This document shows, one piece after another, positions 31,905 through 40,769 of a stretch of DNA of 54,313 nucleotides; within the stretch, counting starts at the first letter, position 1, and every line of letters starts with the position of its first letter. The stretch spans positions 1-54,313 of the forward strand of contig VFZC01000018.1 of NCBI GenBank assembly GCA_016871355.1. Reading direction: 5' to 3'. A model generated the notes under the pieces. It was not told where the DNA came from. It was given only the letters and a program-made list of their open reading frames with translations, and ran no database searches. The position numbers and the translations under genes were made by a program. The stretch is from Actinomycetota bacterium. GTDB taxonomy: Bacteria > Actinomycetota > Acidimicrobiia > Acidimicrobiales > Ilumatobacteraceae.

Positions 31905-32564
31905 GTGCCCGCCCCGCTGCCACCGCGCCCGATGAGTCCACTTCGGGGCCGGATCGTGCGCCTTCTTCACCCGGTCGTGCACGCCGTGTGGGATCGAGTG
32001 GTCGAGGCCGGGGCCATCGGCCCCGACTCTCGGCGCGGTCGTCTCTTCGGTCGGTTCGGATCCGGAAGCGTGATCTGCTTTCCCGTCAACACCCTCTACA
32101 ACGAGAAGTACATCCGGATCGGACGAAACACGATGATCGGCCCACAGTGCACTTTGTCGGCCGGGATGATGCCCGGCCAGGAGTGTCTCACCGATCCTGT
32201 GGTCTCGATCGGCGACCGATGCTTGATCGGGAAGGGTTCGGGCATCGTCGGCCATTTCTCGATCGAGATCGGCGACGACGTGTGGACCGGTCACAACGTG
32301 TACATCACCGATCAGAACCACGGGTACGAAGACGTCGATCGGCCGATCTCGGTGCAGACGATGCCCGAGAAGCCGGTGCGAATCGGCCGGGGATCGTGGC
32401 TCGGGTACGGAACCGTCGTGCTTCCGGGTTCCGACATCGGCGAACACGTCGTGGTGGGAGCCAACAGTGTCGTCACCGGCGTCATTCCTTCGTTCTCCGT
32501 TGCCGTCGGATCACCCGCGCGTGTCGTTCGCCGTTTCGAGAACGGTGAATGGAAGAGCGTTTAG
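31905..32564 (+). CDS. Left-handed beta-helix acyltransferase (hexapeptide repeat)
   Basis: A 219-aa protein of the LbetaH acetyl/acyltransferase superfamily. Repeated hexapeptides such as IRIGRNTMIG, VSIGDRCLIGKGSGIVG, IEIGDDVWTGHNVYITDQNH, VRIGRGSWLGYGTVVLPG and VVVGANSVVTG build the helix. The His in TDQNHGYED matches the catalytic His of the family, and VGSPARVVRR is the typical end. It probably acetylates a sugar or lipid-linked acceptor. Its TAG stop overlaps the TAA stop of the convergent gene within TTAG (32561-32564). Confidence 0.9.
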   Translation: MPAPLPPRPMSPLRGRIVRLLHPVVHAVWDRVVEAGAIGPDSRRGRLFGRFGSGSVICFPVNTLYNEKYIRIGRNTMIGPQCTLSAGMMPGQECLTDPVVSIGDRCLIGKGSGIVGHFSIEIGDDVWTGHNVYITDQNHGYEDVDRPISVQTMPEKPVRIGRGSWLGYGTVVLPGSDIGEHVVVGANSVVTGVIPSFSVAVGSPARVVRRFENGEWKSV

Positions 32565-33085
32565 ACGGCGAGATCGGCCGGAGCCGAGCAGGGCCTCATG
32601 CGATTGGCGACGGTGAAGTCGTTGATGTACTCGGAAATCGGGGACCCATCGATGACCGACTCGGGGAACGGCGGATTGTCGCCACTTCGTAACACGTCGG
32701 TGTAGTCGCGACGGTCGGACATGAGCGTGCGGTAGTACCCGATCCAGGTTTCGACGAGACGGCGATCGTCGCCGACCGCCGGCGCAGTGGCTTCGAGTTC
32801 GTCGAGCATGCTGTCGATGATGTCGGTGGCTCGATCGATGAGATCGGCTCTCTCGGCCAGGGCACCCTCTCCGACGTCTTCGATACGGCGAGTATCGGCC
32901 AGATCGTTCCGGCGAATGTTGGCGTTCTCGCAGACGACCACGGCACGTTCGGTCCAGGCGACGTCGCTCACCTTGGCCACCGACTGCTTGGGCGGAAAGA
33001 AAAGGGCCCACACCCAGAAAGCGGCGATGGCGAGGCTGATGAAGCCCAGCACGACGCGCACGATCGTTCGGCGACTGGTGTTCAC
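32561..33085 (-). CDS. Small membrane-anchored protein of unknown function
   Basis: A 174-aa protein with no family that I recognise. Residues 9-30 form one membrane helix (VVLGFISLAIAAFWVWALFF), and the rest is hydrophilic and would face outward. It contains a Cys-containing segment (VVVCENANIRRNDLADTRR), a predicted helical stretch rich in acidic residues (about 75-100) and a second Cys near the end (MRPCSAP). The two Cys could form a disulfide. GTG 33085 overlaps the DoxX stop as GTGA, so the two proteins are co-expressed and may work together in the membrane. Confidence 0.75.
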   Translation of the reverse strand: MNTSRRTIVRVVLGFISLAIAAFWVWALFFPPKQSVAKVSDVAWTERAVVVCENANIRRNDLADTRRIEDVGEGALAERADLIDRATDIIDSMLDELEATAPAVGDDRRLVETWIGYYRTLMSDRRDYTDVLRSGDNPPFPESVIDGSPISEYINDFTVANRMRPCSAPADLAV

Positions 33086-33609
33086 GACCGAGGGCGGTAG
33101 GACGTCGTGAGAAGAAGTGCAGCGCTACCCAGACCGACGACGGTGGTGACGATGGCCCCGGTCCATCCATCGACATGGATGTCGAGGGCGTGATCGAGCG
33201 ACCAACGACCCGGCCCGATGACGCCGACCGACCAGGCCATGAGAGCGATCGTCGCGCAGTACTCCCAGCCTTGATTGGGCAAGAAGACGAAGAAGCCCAC
33301 TTTCGCGTGAGCGACGACGATGGCCACGATCATGATCCCGATCACTCCGGCAGCCGACAAGGACGTGAAGAGCCCGAAAGCCAGTGCGAGTCCGGCACCG
33401 ATCTCGGTCGCCGCGGCCAGACGGGCCTGGAGGTGGGGCCACTTCATACCGATGGATCCGAACCAGGCCGCCGTGCCCGAGAGACCTCCGCCTCCGAAGA
33501 TCTTGTTGTAACCGTGGTACGCGAGGAATCCACCGATGCACACGCGAACGACGAGGAGACCGACGTCGATCTGGTCGAGACCAGCGAGTGCGGCGCCGAG
33601 GGAACTCAC
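33082..33609 (-). CDS. DoxX-family membrane protein
   Basis: A protein of about 175 aa with four hydrophobic helices and the DoxX pattern: LLVVRVCIGGFLAYHGYNKIFGG, MKWPHLQARLAAATEIGAGLALAFGL, VAHAKVGFFVFLPNQGWEY and an ending PGRWSLDHAL. DoxX relatives take part in quinone- or thiol-linked redox processes at the membrane. GTG 33609 is chosen because it lies 7 bases after a TAGTGT -10 box; GTG 33615 would add two residues. It is transcribed with the downstream single-helix protein. Confidence 0.88.
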   Translation of the reverse strand: MSSLGAALAGLDQIDVGLLVVRVCIGGFLAYHGYNKIFGGGGLSGTAAWFGSIGMKWPHLQARLAAATEIGAGLALAFGLFTSLSAAGVIGIMIVAIVVAHAKVGFFVFLPNQGWEYCATIALMAWSVGVIGPGRWSLDHALDIHVDGWTGAIVTTVVGLGSAALLLTTSYRPRS

Positions 33610-33616
33610 CCGCACG

Positions 33617-33622
33617 ACACTA
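33617..33622 (-). promoter_or_regulatory. -10 box of a leaderless promoter (DoxX gene)
   Basis: TAGTGT on the minus strand, 7 bases before GTG 33609. Confidence 0.5.
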
Positions 33623-33664
33623 GTAGTTGGGCCGTCGTTCGAGCCCGACTGCTACAAAGGAAAC

Positions 33665-35377
33665 GTGACGACCGAATCGCGCTTTCGCAAGAGGGTGAAG
33701 CTCGTCACCTCTCTCGTGTCGTACCGTCGAGCCGATTTCGCGGTGGCGGTAGCGGGAGCGAGCGTCTTCGCCTTCGGCACGGTCGCGTCGTCGTGGGTCC
33801 TGCGCTGGATCATCGACAACGTGATCATCGAGCGATTCGAATCCGGCTCGATCGACGCGTCGGCTACCGCGGCCGGAATCGCGATCTTCATTCTCGTGGC
33901 GATCGTTCGAGCGGCCGGAGTCATCGTTCGTCGTACGTGGGCCGGTAAGGCGCAGTGGGGCATCGCCGAGGATCTCTCCGGAGAAGCGATCGAAGCCGTC
34001 GTGCGCCAGCCCGTTCCGTGGCAGCGTCGCCAGAGCACGGGCGATCTGATGACGCGCGTCGGCGTCGACGTCGAAGCGGCGGTTCAGGTCGTGTCGCCGC
34101 TGCCGTTCTCGACCGGGGTGGTGCTGATGCTCGTGATCGCTTCGGGTGGCCTCATCGCGGCGGATCCGTTGTTGGGTGTTCTGGCAACTCTCGTGTTTCC
34201 CGTGATCATGTCGCTCAACCTCGTGTATCAGAAGCGTGCTGATCGCTGGTACGACTTGGCTCAGGCCGAGCTCGCTACCTTGTCGTCGGCGGCTCATGAG
34301 AGTTTCGAAGCCGTCACCGTGGTGAAGGCTTTCGGCGCCGAGGCGCGCGAAGCGAGTCGTCTGTCCGACATCGCGTTTCGCGTGAGGTCTGCTCGTGTCC
34401 AGGCCATCAAGGTGCGTTCACTCTTCGAAACGCTTCTCGATGTGGTTCCGAGTTCGGCGAGTGTTCTGATCGTTCTGCTCGGCTCGTACCGTGTCGCAGA
34501 CGGTGCGATGACCGTGGGCGATCTGGCGTCGTTCATCTACATCTTCACTTTGCTCGTCTTCCCTTTGCGGATCATCGGCTATGCGTTCAGTGAGATGCCG
34601 CGATCACAGGCCGGATTCGATCGGGTCAAACAGTTGGTGGCCGAGCCGGTGGAGTCGGACCCCCGTCGTGGACTTCTGATCGAGTCCGGTGGCGTCACTC
34701 TCCGTGACGTCTGCATCGAACAAGGAGACGGTCGAGAGGTCCTCACCGACATCTCGTGCACGTTTCCGGCCGGCGCTCTCACCGCGATCGTCGGGCCAAC
34801 CGGTTCGGGCAAGACCTCGCTTCTGCATGCTCTGGCGGGATTGCTCGCTCCGACGAGCGGAACGATCTCGGGACCGCTCGACGACTCGGCCCTCGTGTTC
34901 CAAGAGCCTTTCCTCCTGAGCGGATCCATCCGCGACAACATCGCATTGGGACGAGTCGTGAGTGACGGCGCTCTTCACAACGCCCTCGGGGTCGCGCAAG
35001 CTGACTTCGTCTTCGACCTGCCTGGTGGACTCGATGCCGTGGTGGGAGAGCGAGGCGTGGGCCTGTCGGGAGGACAACGACAGCGAATCGCCCTCGCCCG
35101 TGCGATCGTGGCGGCGCCGCGAGTACTTCTCCTGGACGACACGACCAGCGCACTCGATCCGTCGACGGAGGCCGCCGTTCTGGAGGGTTTGCGTCGCTCT
35201 CTTGCCGACACGACGGTGATCGCCGTGTCGTCGCGGCCGAGTCTGGTCTCGAATGCCGATGTGGTCGTATTCATCGATGGTGGGCGGATCGTCGACAGTG
35301 GTCGACACGAGGAGATCGTCGGTCGTACCGAGTCGTATTCCGTGTTGATGAGTGCGTACGAGAGCGACCGAGCGTGA
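33665..35377 (+). CDS. ABC exporter half-transporter A (degenerate catalytic site)
   Basis: A 570-aa fusion of a six-helix membrane domain (about 1-320) and an ATPase domain. Walker A is GPTGSGKTS (about 376) and the ABC signature is canonical LSGGQRQ (about 465). The catalytic Glu after Walker B is Asp (LLLDDTTS, Asp492), and the H-loop His is Ser523 (AVSSRPS). This is the degenerate half of a heterodimeric exporter whose partner is the next gene, 10 bases downstream. GTG 33665 is preceded by AAAGGA. The exported compound (drug, lipid or peptide) is not evident. Confidence 0.92.
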   Translation: MTTESRFRKRVKLVTSLVSYRRADFAVAVAGASVFAFGTVASSWVLRWIIDNVIIERFESGSIDASATAAGIAIFILVAIVRAAGVIVRRTWAGKAQWGIAEDLSGEAIEAVVRQPVPWQRRQSTGDLMTRVGVDVEAAVQVVSPLPFSTGVVLMLVIASGGLIAADPLLGVLATLVFPVIMSLNLVYQKRADRWYDLAQAELATLSSAAHESFEAVTVVKAFGAEAREASRLSDIAFRVRSARVQAIKVRSLFETLLDVVPSSASVLIVLLGSYRVADGAMTVGDLASFIYIFTLLVFPLRIIGYAFSEMPRSQAGFDRVKQLVAEPVESDPRRGLLIESGGVTLRDVCIEQGDGREVLTDISCTFPAGALTAIVGPTGSGKTSLLHALAGLLAPTSGTISGPLDDSALVFQEPFLLSGSIRDNIALGRVVSDGALHNALGVAQADFVFDLPGGLDAVVGERGVGLSGGQRQRIALARAIVAAPRVLLLDDTTSALDPSTEAAVLEGLRRSLADTTVIAVSSRPSLVSNADVVVFIDGGRIVDSGRHEEIVGRTESYSVLMSAYESDRA

Positions 35378-35387
35378 GGGCACTGTC

Positions 35388-37220
35388 GTGAACGAAGCGG
35401 AATTCTCCCACGGTCCCGTCGCGACGATCGGTGCCGGTGTGCGCGCCGCCCCCGCTCTGAAGTCCGGCCTCTCACTGACTCTGGTTCTCGCGTTGATCGG
35501 TTCGGCCGGACGCGTCGTCGGTCCAGTGGTGGTGCAGCAGGCGATCGATCGCGGTATGGACATCGAAGGTGGACTCGCGGTCGACACCTCGTTCATCAGC
35601 CGCCTCTGCCTCATCGGATTAGCGTGCTTGTTGGTGACGGGTCTGGCCCAACGAGCCGCGGTCAAGCGGCTCGGTCATCGCAGTGAAGAAGCACTCTTCG
35701 GGTTGCGTTCGCGTCTGTTCGAACACGTCCACCGTCTGAGTCTCGAAGATCACAACGACGAGCGACGCGGCGCGCTGGTGGCGCGGGTGACGTCCGACGT
35801 GGAAACCCTCTCGCAGTTCTTCTCGTGGGGCGGATTCGCCTTCATCTTGAACGGCGCTCTCACGATCGTCGTTTCCGCGGTGATGTTGTCGTACGACTGG
35901 ATCCTGGCCGTCACCGCAATTGTCGTGTCGGCGCCCCTGTATCTCGTGCTCCGTCGAGTCCAGCGCCGTCTCGTCGCGGCGTACGACGCGGTACGAGCCG
36001 CCAATGGTCGGGTTCTCGGCACTGCGGGAGAAATCATCAACGGAGCCGAGACGCTGTTCGCTTACCGTTGTGGACCCGAGTTCGCCGGTCGCGTCGCCGA
36101 AGCGACAGCCGAGCGACGTCGAGCACAGACCCGCGCATCGTTGATCGGAGCGTTCCTGTTCCCGAGTGGCGAAGTGTTCGGAACCTTGGCCATCTCGGCC
36201 GTGGTGATCGTGGGTGTGTGGCGTGGAGAGGCCGGCGGTCTCACCGCGGGTGCATTGGTCGGATTCGTGTTCTTGACCTATCGCCTACTCGAGCCGATCG
36301 CCGAACTCACCGAGGTGCTCGACCAGACGCAGACAGCGATCGCCGGCTTAAGACGTGTTCTCGGCATCCTGGCGATCCCCGTCGGACCTCTGCCGCCATC
36401 CGATCCGATTCCGTTGCCACGTGGACCTCTCGACATCGTCGTCGACGACGTGAGTTTTCGTTATCGCCCACGAGGAGACGAAGCCGAAGAGGCTCCTGCA
36501 CTACGCAACGTCGACGTCACGATCAAGGCCGGAACCCGTGTGGCGATCGTTGGCGAAACAGGATCCGGAAAGACGACCTTGGGGCGACTGCTGGCTCGTT
36601 TCTCCGATCCGACGGTCGGTGACGTTCGGATCGGTGGCGTCTCTCTACGTCGGATCGACAACGACGAACTGCGCCGTTCCGTGGTTGTTGTTCCGCAGGA
36701 GCCATTCCTGTTCGACGACACGATCATCGCGAACGTGGGTTTCGCTCGTCCGGGTATAGGTCGCGACGACGTGACGGCATGTGTCGACTCGCTCGGACTA
36801 ACCGACTGGATCACGAGCCTGACCGATGGCCTCGACACCCAAGTGGGGAACCGTGGCTCCGCGCTGTCGGCTGGCGAACGACAGTTGGTCGCACTCATTC
36901 GTGCGGCCGTCGTCGATCCTCCGATTCTGGTGTTGGACGAGGCGACGTCGTCGGTCGATCCGGGGACCGAAGTGAGCATCGCACGGGCTCTCGACATGCT
37001 GAGTCGAAATCGCACGACCATCTCGATCGCGCACCGTCTGTCGACCGCGGCCCGAGCCGATCGCGTCATCGTCCTGGCCGATGGGCGCGTGGTTCAGGAC
37101 GGACCTCACGATCGTCTCGTCGTTCAACCGGGACCGTACGCTCGGATGTACGCCGACTGGATCGAGTCGACGTCCGTGACCGAGTCGACCTCTCTGACCG
37201 AGACAGACGGCCGTGGTTGA
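35388..37220 (+). CDS. ABC exporter half-transporter B (catalytically intact site)
   Basis: A 610-aa membrane-ATPase fusion that pairs with half-transporter A. Walker A is GETGSGKTT (about 388), the catalytic Glu is intact in LVLDEATSS, and the H-loop His is intact in SIAHRLST. The signature is degenerate, LSAGERQ instead of LSGGQ. In the head-to-tail ATPase dimer its good Walker motifs meet the good signature of A, making one working site, while the other site is degenerate. The C-terminal tail (SVTESTSLTETDGRG) is a short Thr/Ser repeat. GTG 35388 is chosen from spacing and a GAGG upstream. Confidence 0.92.
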   Translation: MNEAEFSHGPVATIGAGVRAAPALKSGLSLTLVLALIGSAGRVVGPVVVQQAIDRGMDIEGGLAVDTSFISRLCLIGLACLLVTGLAQRAAVKRLGHRSEEALFGLRSRLFEHVHRLSLEDHNDERRGALVARVTSDVETLSQFFSWGGFAFILNGALTIVVSAVMLSYDWILAVTAIVVSAPLYLVLRRVQRRLVAAYDAVRAANGRVLGTAGEIINGAETLFAYRCGPEFAGRVAEATAERRRAQTRASLIGAFLFPSGEVFGTLAISAVVIVGVWRGEAGGLTAGALVGFVFLTYRLLEPIAELTEVLDQTQTAIAGLRRVLGILAIPVGPLPPSDPIPLPRGPLDIVVDDVSFRYRPRGDEAEEAPALRNVDVTIKAGTRVAIVGETGSGKTTLGRLLARFSDPTVGDVRIGGVSLRRIDNDELRRSVVVVPQEPFLFDDTIIANVGFARPGIGRDDVTACVDSLGLTDWITSLTDGLDTQVGNRGSALSAGERQLVALIRAAVVDPPILVLDEATSSVDPGTEVSIARALDMLSRNRTTISIAHRLSTAARADRVIVLADGRVVQDGPHDRLVVQPGPYARMYADWIESTSVTESTSLTETDGRG

Positions 37221-37249
37221 GGCCGTGACGCGACAAGGAGATTGTTGAG

Positions 37250-37927
37250 ATGGACATCGTTCTCGTTCGCCACGGTGAACCCGAATGGGTTCGCGACGAC
37301 CTGAACGTCGACAATCCGCCGCTGACCGAGCGTGGCCACCGACAGGCGGCCGAAGTCGCTCGAGTGCTGCACGGTGAAGAGTTCGACGAAGTGTGGGTGT
37401 CGCCGTTGGTGCGAGCTCGCCAGACGGCTCGTCCGCTCCTCGACGATCGCCGGCTCGTCGAGCCGATTCAGGACTGGCTGGAGGAGATCCGTAACCCCCT
37501 GTGGCACGGCACTCCGCGTGAACGGGCCGACGCGGCCTATGCCGAAGAGCGTGGACGACCCGCCGAACAGCGTTGGGAGGGGCTCGTCGGCGGTGAGCCG
37601 GTTCGAAACTTCGTCGACCGTATTCACACCAACGCTGGTTTCTTCTTCGCCGAACGCGGGATGCGCCCCAGTGAACAAAGTCTTCCGGTCTGGGAGATCG
37701 ACGATCCGAACCGCCGAATCCTGTTGGTTGCCCACGGCGGAACCAACAGTGTTCTGATCTGTCACCTGCTGGGTCTCCCGGCCACCCCGTGGGAGTGGGA
37801 GCGCTTCGTGCTCGGCCACGCGTCGATCAGTCGTCTGTCGTCACACGCGATCGGCGACGGCCACACCTTCGGTTTGACCAAGTTGAGCGATGTGGAACAC
37901 TTGGCTCACGCCGACCGCACGTACTGA
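37250..37927 (+). CDS. Histidine phosphatase family protein (phosphoglycerate-mutase-like)
   Basis: A 225-aa member of the RHG phosphatase superfamily. VLVRHGEPEW carries the phospho-accepting His8, LTERGHRQA and SPLVRARQTA the supporting Arg, and LLVAHGGTNSVL the second catalytic His. It removes phosphate from a small molecule; the substrate cannot be read from sequence. AAGGAG lies 10 bases before ATG 37250. It is followed at 12 bases by the methyltransferase gene on the same strand. Confidence 0.9.
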   Translation: MDIVLVRHGEPEWVRDDLNVDNPPLTERGHRQAAEVARVLHGEEFDEVWVSPLVRARQTARPLLDDRRLVEPIQDWLEEIRNPLWHGTPRERADAAYAEERGRPAEQRWEGLVGGEPVRNFVDRIHTNAGFFFAERGMRPSEQSLPVWEIDDPNRRILLVAHGGTNSVLICHLLGLPATPWEWERFVLGHASISRLSSHAIGDGHTFGLTKLSDVEHLAHADRTY

Positions 37928-37939
37928 ACGGACTGAATC

Positions 37940-39025
37940 GTGACAGACATCGATCCCATGGCCGTGAAACTCTTCAGTTTCCTCGTGTTCACGAAACTCG
38001 AAGGCGCGGTCACGGCTGGCATGATCCATCTCGGAGACCGCTTGGGTCTCTACCAGGCGATGGCTTCGCTCGATCGCCCGCTCACGATCGACGAGTTGTC
38101 GAGTCATTTGAGTCTCGCTCCGCGCTGGGTTCAGGAGTGGGCGCACAATCAGGCCGCGGCTAAGGTGATCGAGTTCACTCGCGACGATCGAGGTCGTGAA
38201 ACGTTCTGGTTGCGCCCCGAGGCCCGAATGGTTCTCGCCGACGAGGAGAACCCGGCGTTCGGAATGGGAATGTTCCACCGTCTGCCCCAGACGATGGCGG
38301 CGCTCGAGCGGCTCCCGGAGAGTTTCCGCACCGGGATGGGTCACGACTACGACAGCCACGGACCCGAGGGTGCGGTCGGCATCGAGCGCTCGTTCGAACC
38401 GTGGTCGAACGCCTTCTTGATCCCCCTCGTCGTGCCGGCCCTCGATGGCGTGGTGTCGAAGCTCGATGGCGGTGCCCGAGTCGCCGACATCGGCTGCGGC
38501 GCCGGTGGCGCGGCCCTGCGTTTGGCGCAACGGTTCCCTCGTTCCGAGGTGGTGGGCTACGACATCTCGCGATACGCCCTCGATCGAGCCGAGACGAAAC
38601 TGCGCGAATCGGGCGTCGCCAATGCTCGCTTCGTCGACCCGCGACGAGAGCCGCTTCCCGATGATGGCTCGCTCGATCTCGTCACGGCTTTCGACTGCGT
38701 ACACGACATGACTCATCCGGCCGACGTGATGCGGGCCATTCGTCGGTCGCTGAAGCCTGACGGAACGTGGTTGCTCGTCGACATCAAGGCCCTCGACACG
38801 TTCGAAGAGAATGCGGCCAAGAATCCAATGGCCTCGCTGATGTACGGAATCAGCGTGATGTCGTGCATGTCGTCGGCGCTCTCCGCCCCCGGAGGGGCCG
38901 GACTCGGAACCCTCGGCCTACCCGAGTCGAAGGCCCGGGCCATGGCCGAAGAAGCGGGTTTCACCCGCTTTCGACGTCTGGACATCGATCATTCCGTCAA
39001 CGCTTTCTACGAGGTGAGACCATGA
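37940..39025 (+). CDS. SAM-dependent methyltransferase with winged-helix N-terminus (Rv2258c-like)
   Basis: A 361-aa class I methyltransferase. Residues about 20-95 form a winged-helix dimerisation domain (GDRLGLYQAMAS, LTIDELSSHLSLAPRWVQEW). The SAM site is VADIGCGAGGAALRLAQRFP (about 177-196), followed by VGYDISRYAL and LVTAFDCVHDM. The size and two-domain layout match the mycobacterial Rv2258c type, annotated variously as regulator or methyltransferase. Its stop overlaps the next start as ATGA. Confidence 0.85.
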   Translation: MTDIDPMAVKLFSFLVFTKLEGAVTAGMIHLGDRLGLYQAMASLDRPLTIDELSSHLSLAPRWVQEWAHNQAAAKVIEFTRDDRGRETFWLRPEARMVLADEENPAFGMGMFHRLPQTMAALERLPESFRTGMGHDYDSHGPEGAVGIERSFEPWSNAFLIPLVVPALDGVVSKLDGGARVADIGCGAGGAALRLAQRFPRSEVVGYDISRYALDRAETKLRESGVANARFVDPRREPLPDDGSLDLVTAFDCVHDMTHPADVMRAIRRSLKPDGTWLLVDIKALDTFEENAAKNPMASLMYGISVMSCMSSALSAPGGAGLGTLGLPESKARAMAEEAGFTRFRRLDIDHSVNAFYEVRP

Positions 39026-39462
39026 CAACCGTGACACTCGACGACATCAGGACCTTCTCGACCGGTCTCAGCCCGTGGGCCCATCTGGCCACGGTTGGCT
39101 CCGATGGCGAACCCGACGTGGTGCCCGTTCATCCGTGCTGGGAAGGCGACGTGATCTGGATCATGGTGGGTCGTGACTCGGTGAAGTCCAAGAACGTGGC
39201 TCACGAGCCTCGGGTGGCGCTGCACTGGCAGGTGACCGAGAACGGCGACGGAGTGGAGGTCTGGGGGCGCTCGTCGTTGCACGGTGACGTCGAGACCAAG
39301 CGTCGACTCTGGAGCGGTGTGTTCGATTACGACCTGAACGCGTTCGCTCCGGGTGGACCCGACAACAGTCCCGACACGGTCTTCATGCGGGTCGACGTCG
39401 ACCGAGCGATGCTCATGCGTGCCTACGGCATGGCCGGTATCGAACGCTGGAAGCGTCGCTGA
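39022..39462 (+). CDS. Pyridoxamine-5'-phosphate-oxidase-like split-barrel protein, copy 1
   Basis: A 146-aa FMN/F420-binding split-barrel protein. The core reads WAHLATVGSDGEPDVVPVHPCWEGDVIWIMVG, SKNVAHEPRVALHW and the tail VDRAMLMRAYGMAGIERWKRR. Proteins of this size reduce or bind small molecules with FMN, F420 or heme. It is clearly a paralogue of the next gene. ATG 39022 overlaps the methyltransferase stop. Confidence 0.85.
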   Translation: MTTVTLDDIRTFSTGLSPWAHLATVGSDGEPDVVPVHPCWEGDVIWIMVGRDSVKSKNVAHEPRVALHWQVTENGDGVEVWGRSSLHGDVETKRRLWSGVFDYDLNAFAPGGPDNSPDTVFMRVDVDRAMLMRAYGMAGIERWKRR

Positions 39463-39509
39463 CGTTCGGGTCGCCGCGCATCCGCAAGAAACACGAAAGG
39501 ATCACGATC

Positions 39510-39944
39510 ATGGCATCACTGGAAGACATCAAGACCGACAGTCGTCGGTACGGGCCATTCGCGTTCATCGCGACGACCGGGGGCGATGGTGAACCGCATC
39601 TGGCACCTGTCGCGGTGAACTGGATCGGAGATCAGATCGCCGCGTTCGTTCTGTCGAGTAGTCGCAAGGTGCGCAACGTTCGGCAGAATCCCCGAGCCAC
39701 CGTTCACTTTTCGGTCGGCGAATCCACGAAGTGGGACAGTTGCATCGTGTGGGGTGATGCCCGTATCGCCGATACCACGGCCGAGCGCGTCGAGCTCTGG
39801 GACAAGATGGGTTACGACCTCAAAGCGTTCGAGCCCGGTGGACCCGAGTCCGACAATCACGTCTTCTTGCTCATCGATCCGGTGCGCGCGACGATCCTTC
39901 GTACCTACGGCATGGCCGGTCGGGACGCCTGGCGCCGTTCATGA
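39510..39944 (+). CDS. Pyridoxamine-5'-phosphate-oxidase-like split-barrel protein, copy 2
   Basis: A 144-aa split-barrel protein, FAFIATTGGDGEPHLAPVAVNWIGDQIAAFVLSSSRKVRNVRQNPRATVHF. It shares with copy 1 the block YDLxAFxPGGP and the ending RTYGMAGxxxWRR, so the pair came from a tandem duplication. AAAGGA lies before ATG 39510. Its stop overlaps the SDR start as ATGA. Two copies side by side may form a heterodimer. Confidence 0.87.
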   Translation: MASLEDIKTDSRRYGPFAFIATTGGDGEPHLAPVAVNWIGDQIAAFVLSSSRKVRNVRQNPRATVHFSVGESTKWDSCIVWGDARIADTTAERVELWDKMGYDLKAFEPGGPESDNHVFLLIDPVRATILRTYGMAGRDAWRRS

Positions 39945-40732
39945 AGCGCCTGTCATCGCTCGATCGCTCGGTGGCCGAGCGAGTCGCGATCGTGACCGGT
40001 TCCGCGAGCGGAATGGGTCGGGCGACCGCACACCTCTTCGCCGACGAGGGTGCACGCGTCGCGGTGGTCGATCTGGGCGAAGAGCGGGTCGATGCGGTCG
40101 TCAGCGAGATCGAAAGAGCCCACGGCTCCGGACGAGCTCTGGGTTTCGCGCTCGACGTGACCGACCGTGCCGCACTCGCATCCATGGTGAAGCGAGTGTG
40201 CGACGAGTGGGGACGAATCGACGCTCTGGTGAACAACGCCGGAGTGTCGCTGGTCTCGAGCCTTCTGCAGGACGACGATTCGTTCCTCGATGCGTGGCGC
40301 CGAACCATCGACGTCAACCTGTCGGCGTACGTGCACCTCGCTCGGCTGGTGGTGCCGGTCATGAAGCAGGCCGGCTTCGGTCGCATCGTGAACATCGCAT
40401 CGACCGAGTCGATCGTCGCGACGGGGGGACTGGCGGCCTATTCGGCCTCGAAGTCGGGCGTAACCGGGCTCACGCGTTCAATGGCTGTCGAGTTGGGTCG
40501 GTTCGGCATCACGGTGAACTGTGTGTGTCCGGGTCCGATCAACACCGGCATGACGTCTGGCATCCCTGGCGACGCCAAGGACGTGTACGCGAAGCGGAAG
40601 GTTCCGTTGCGGCGTTATGGCGAACCTGAAGAAGTCGCCCAGATGACTTTCTCGCTCTGTCTGCCCGCGGCCAGTTTCACCAACGGGGCAACCCTCGTGG
40701 TCGACGGCGGAATGACGATCAGACACACGTAG
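39941..40732 (+). CDS. SDR-family oxidoreductase
   Basis: A 263-aa classical SDR: cofactor motif TGSASGMG (19-26), NNAG, catalytic Ser in NIASTES, YSASK (Tyr-x3-Lys), and an ending CLPAASFTNGATLVVDGG that resembles FabG-type enzymes. It interconverts an alcohol and a ketone with NAD(P). It is the last gene of the operon methyltransferase, split-barrel 1, split-barrel 2, SDR, all but one junction overlapping. It faces the CrtC/AttH-like gene tail to tail. Confidence 0.92.
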   Translation: MKRLSSLDRSVAERVAIVTGSASGMGRATAHLFADEGARVAVVDLGEERVDAVVSEIERAHGSGRALGFALDVTDRAALASMVKRVCDEWGRIDALVNNAGVSLVSSLLQDDDSFLDAWRRTIDVNLSAYVHLARLVVPVMKQAGFGRIVNIASTESIVATGGLAAYSASKSGVTGLTRSMAVELGRFGITVNCVCPGPINTGMTSGIPGDAKDVYAKRKVPLRRYGEPEEVAQMTFSLCLPAASFTNGATLVVDGGMTIRHT

Positions 40733-40769
40733 TCGCCGACACGCGTAGTCGCCGCGCCATTGGCGATTC

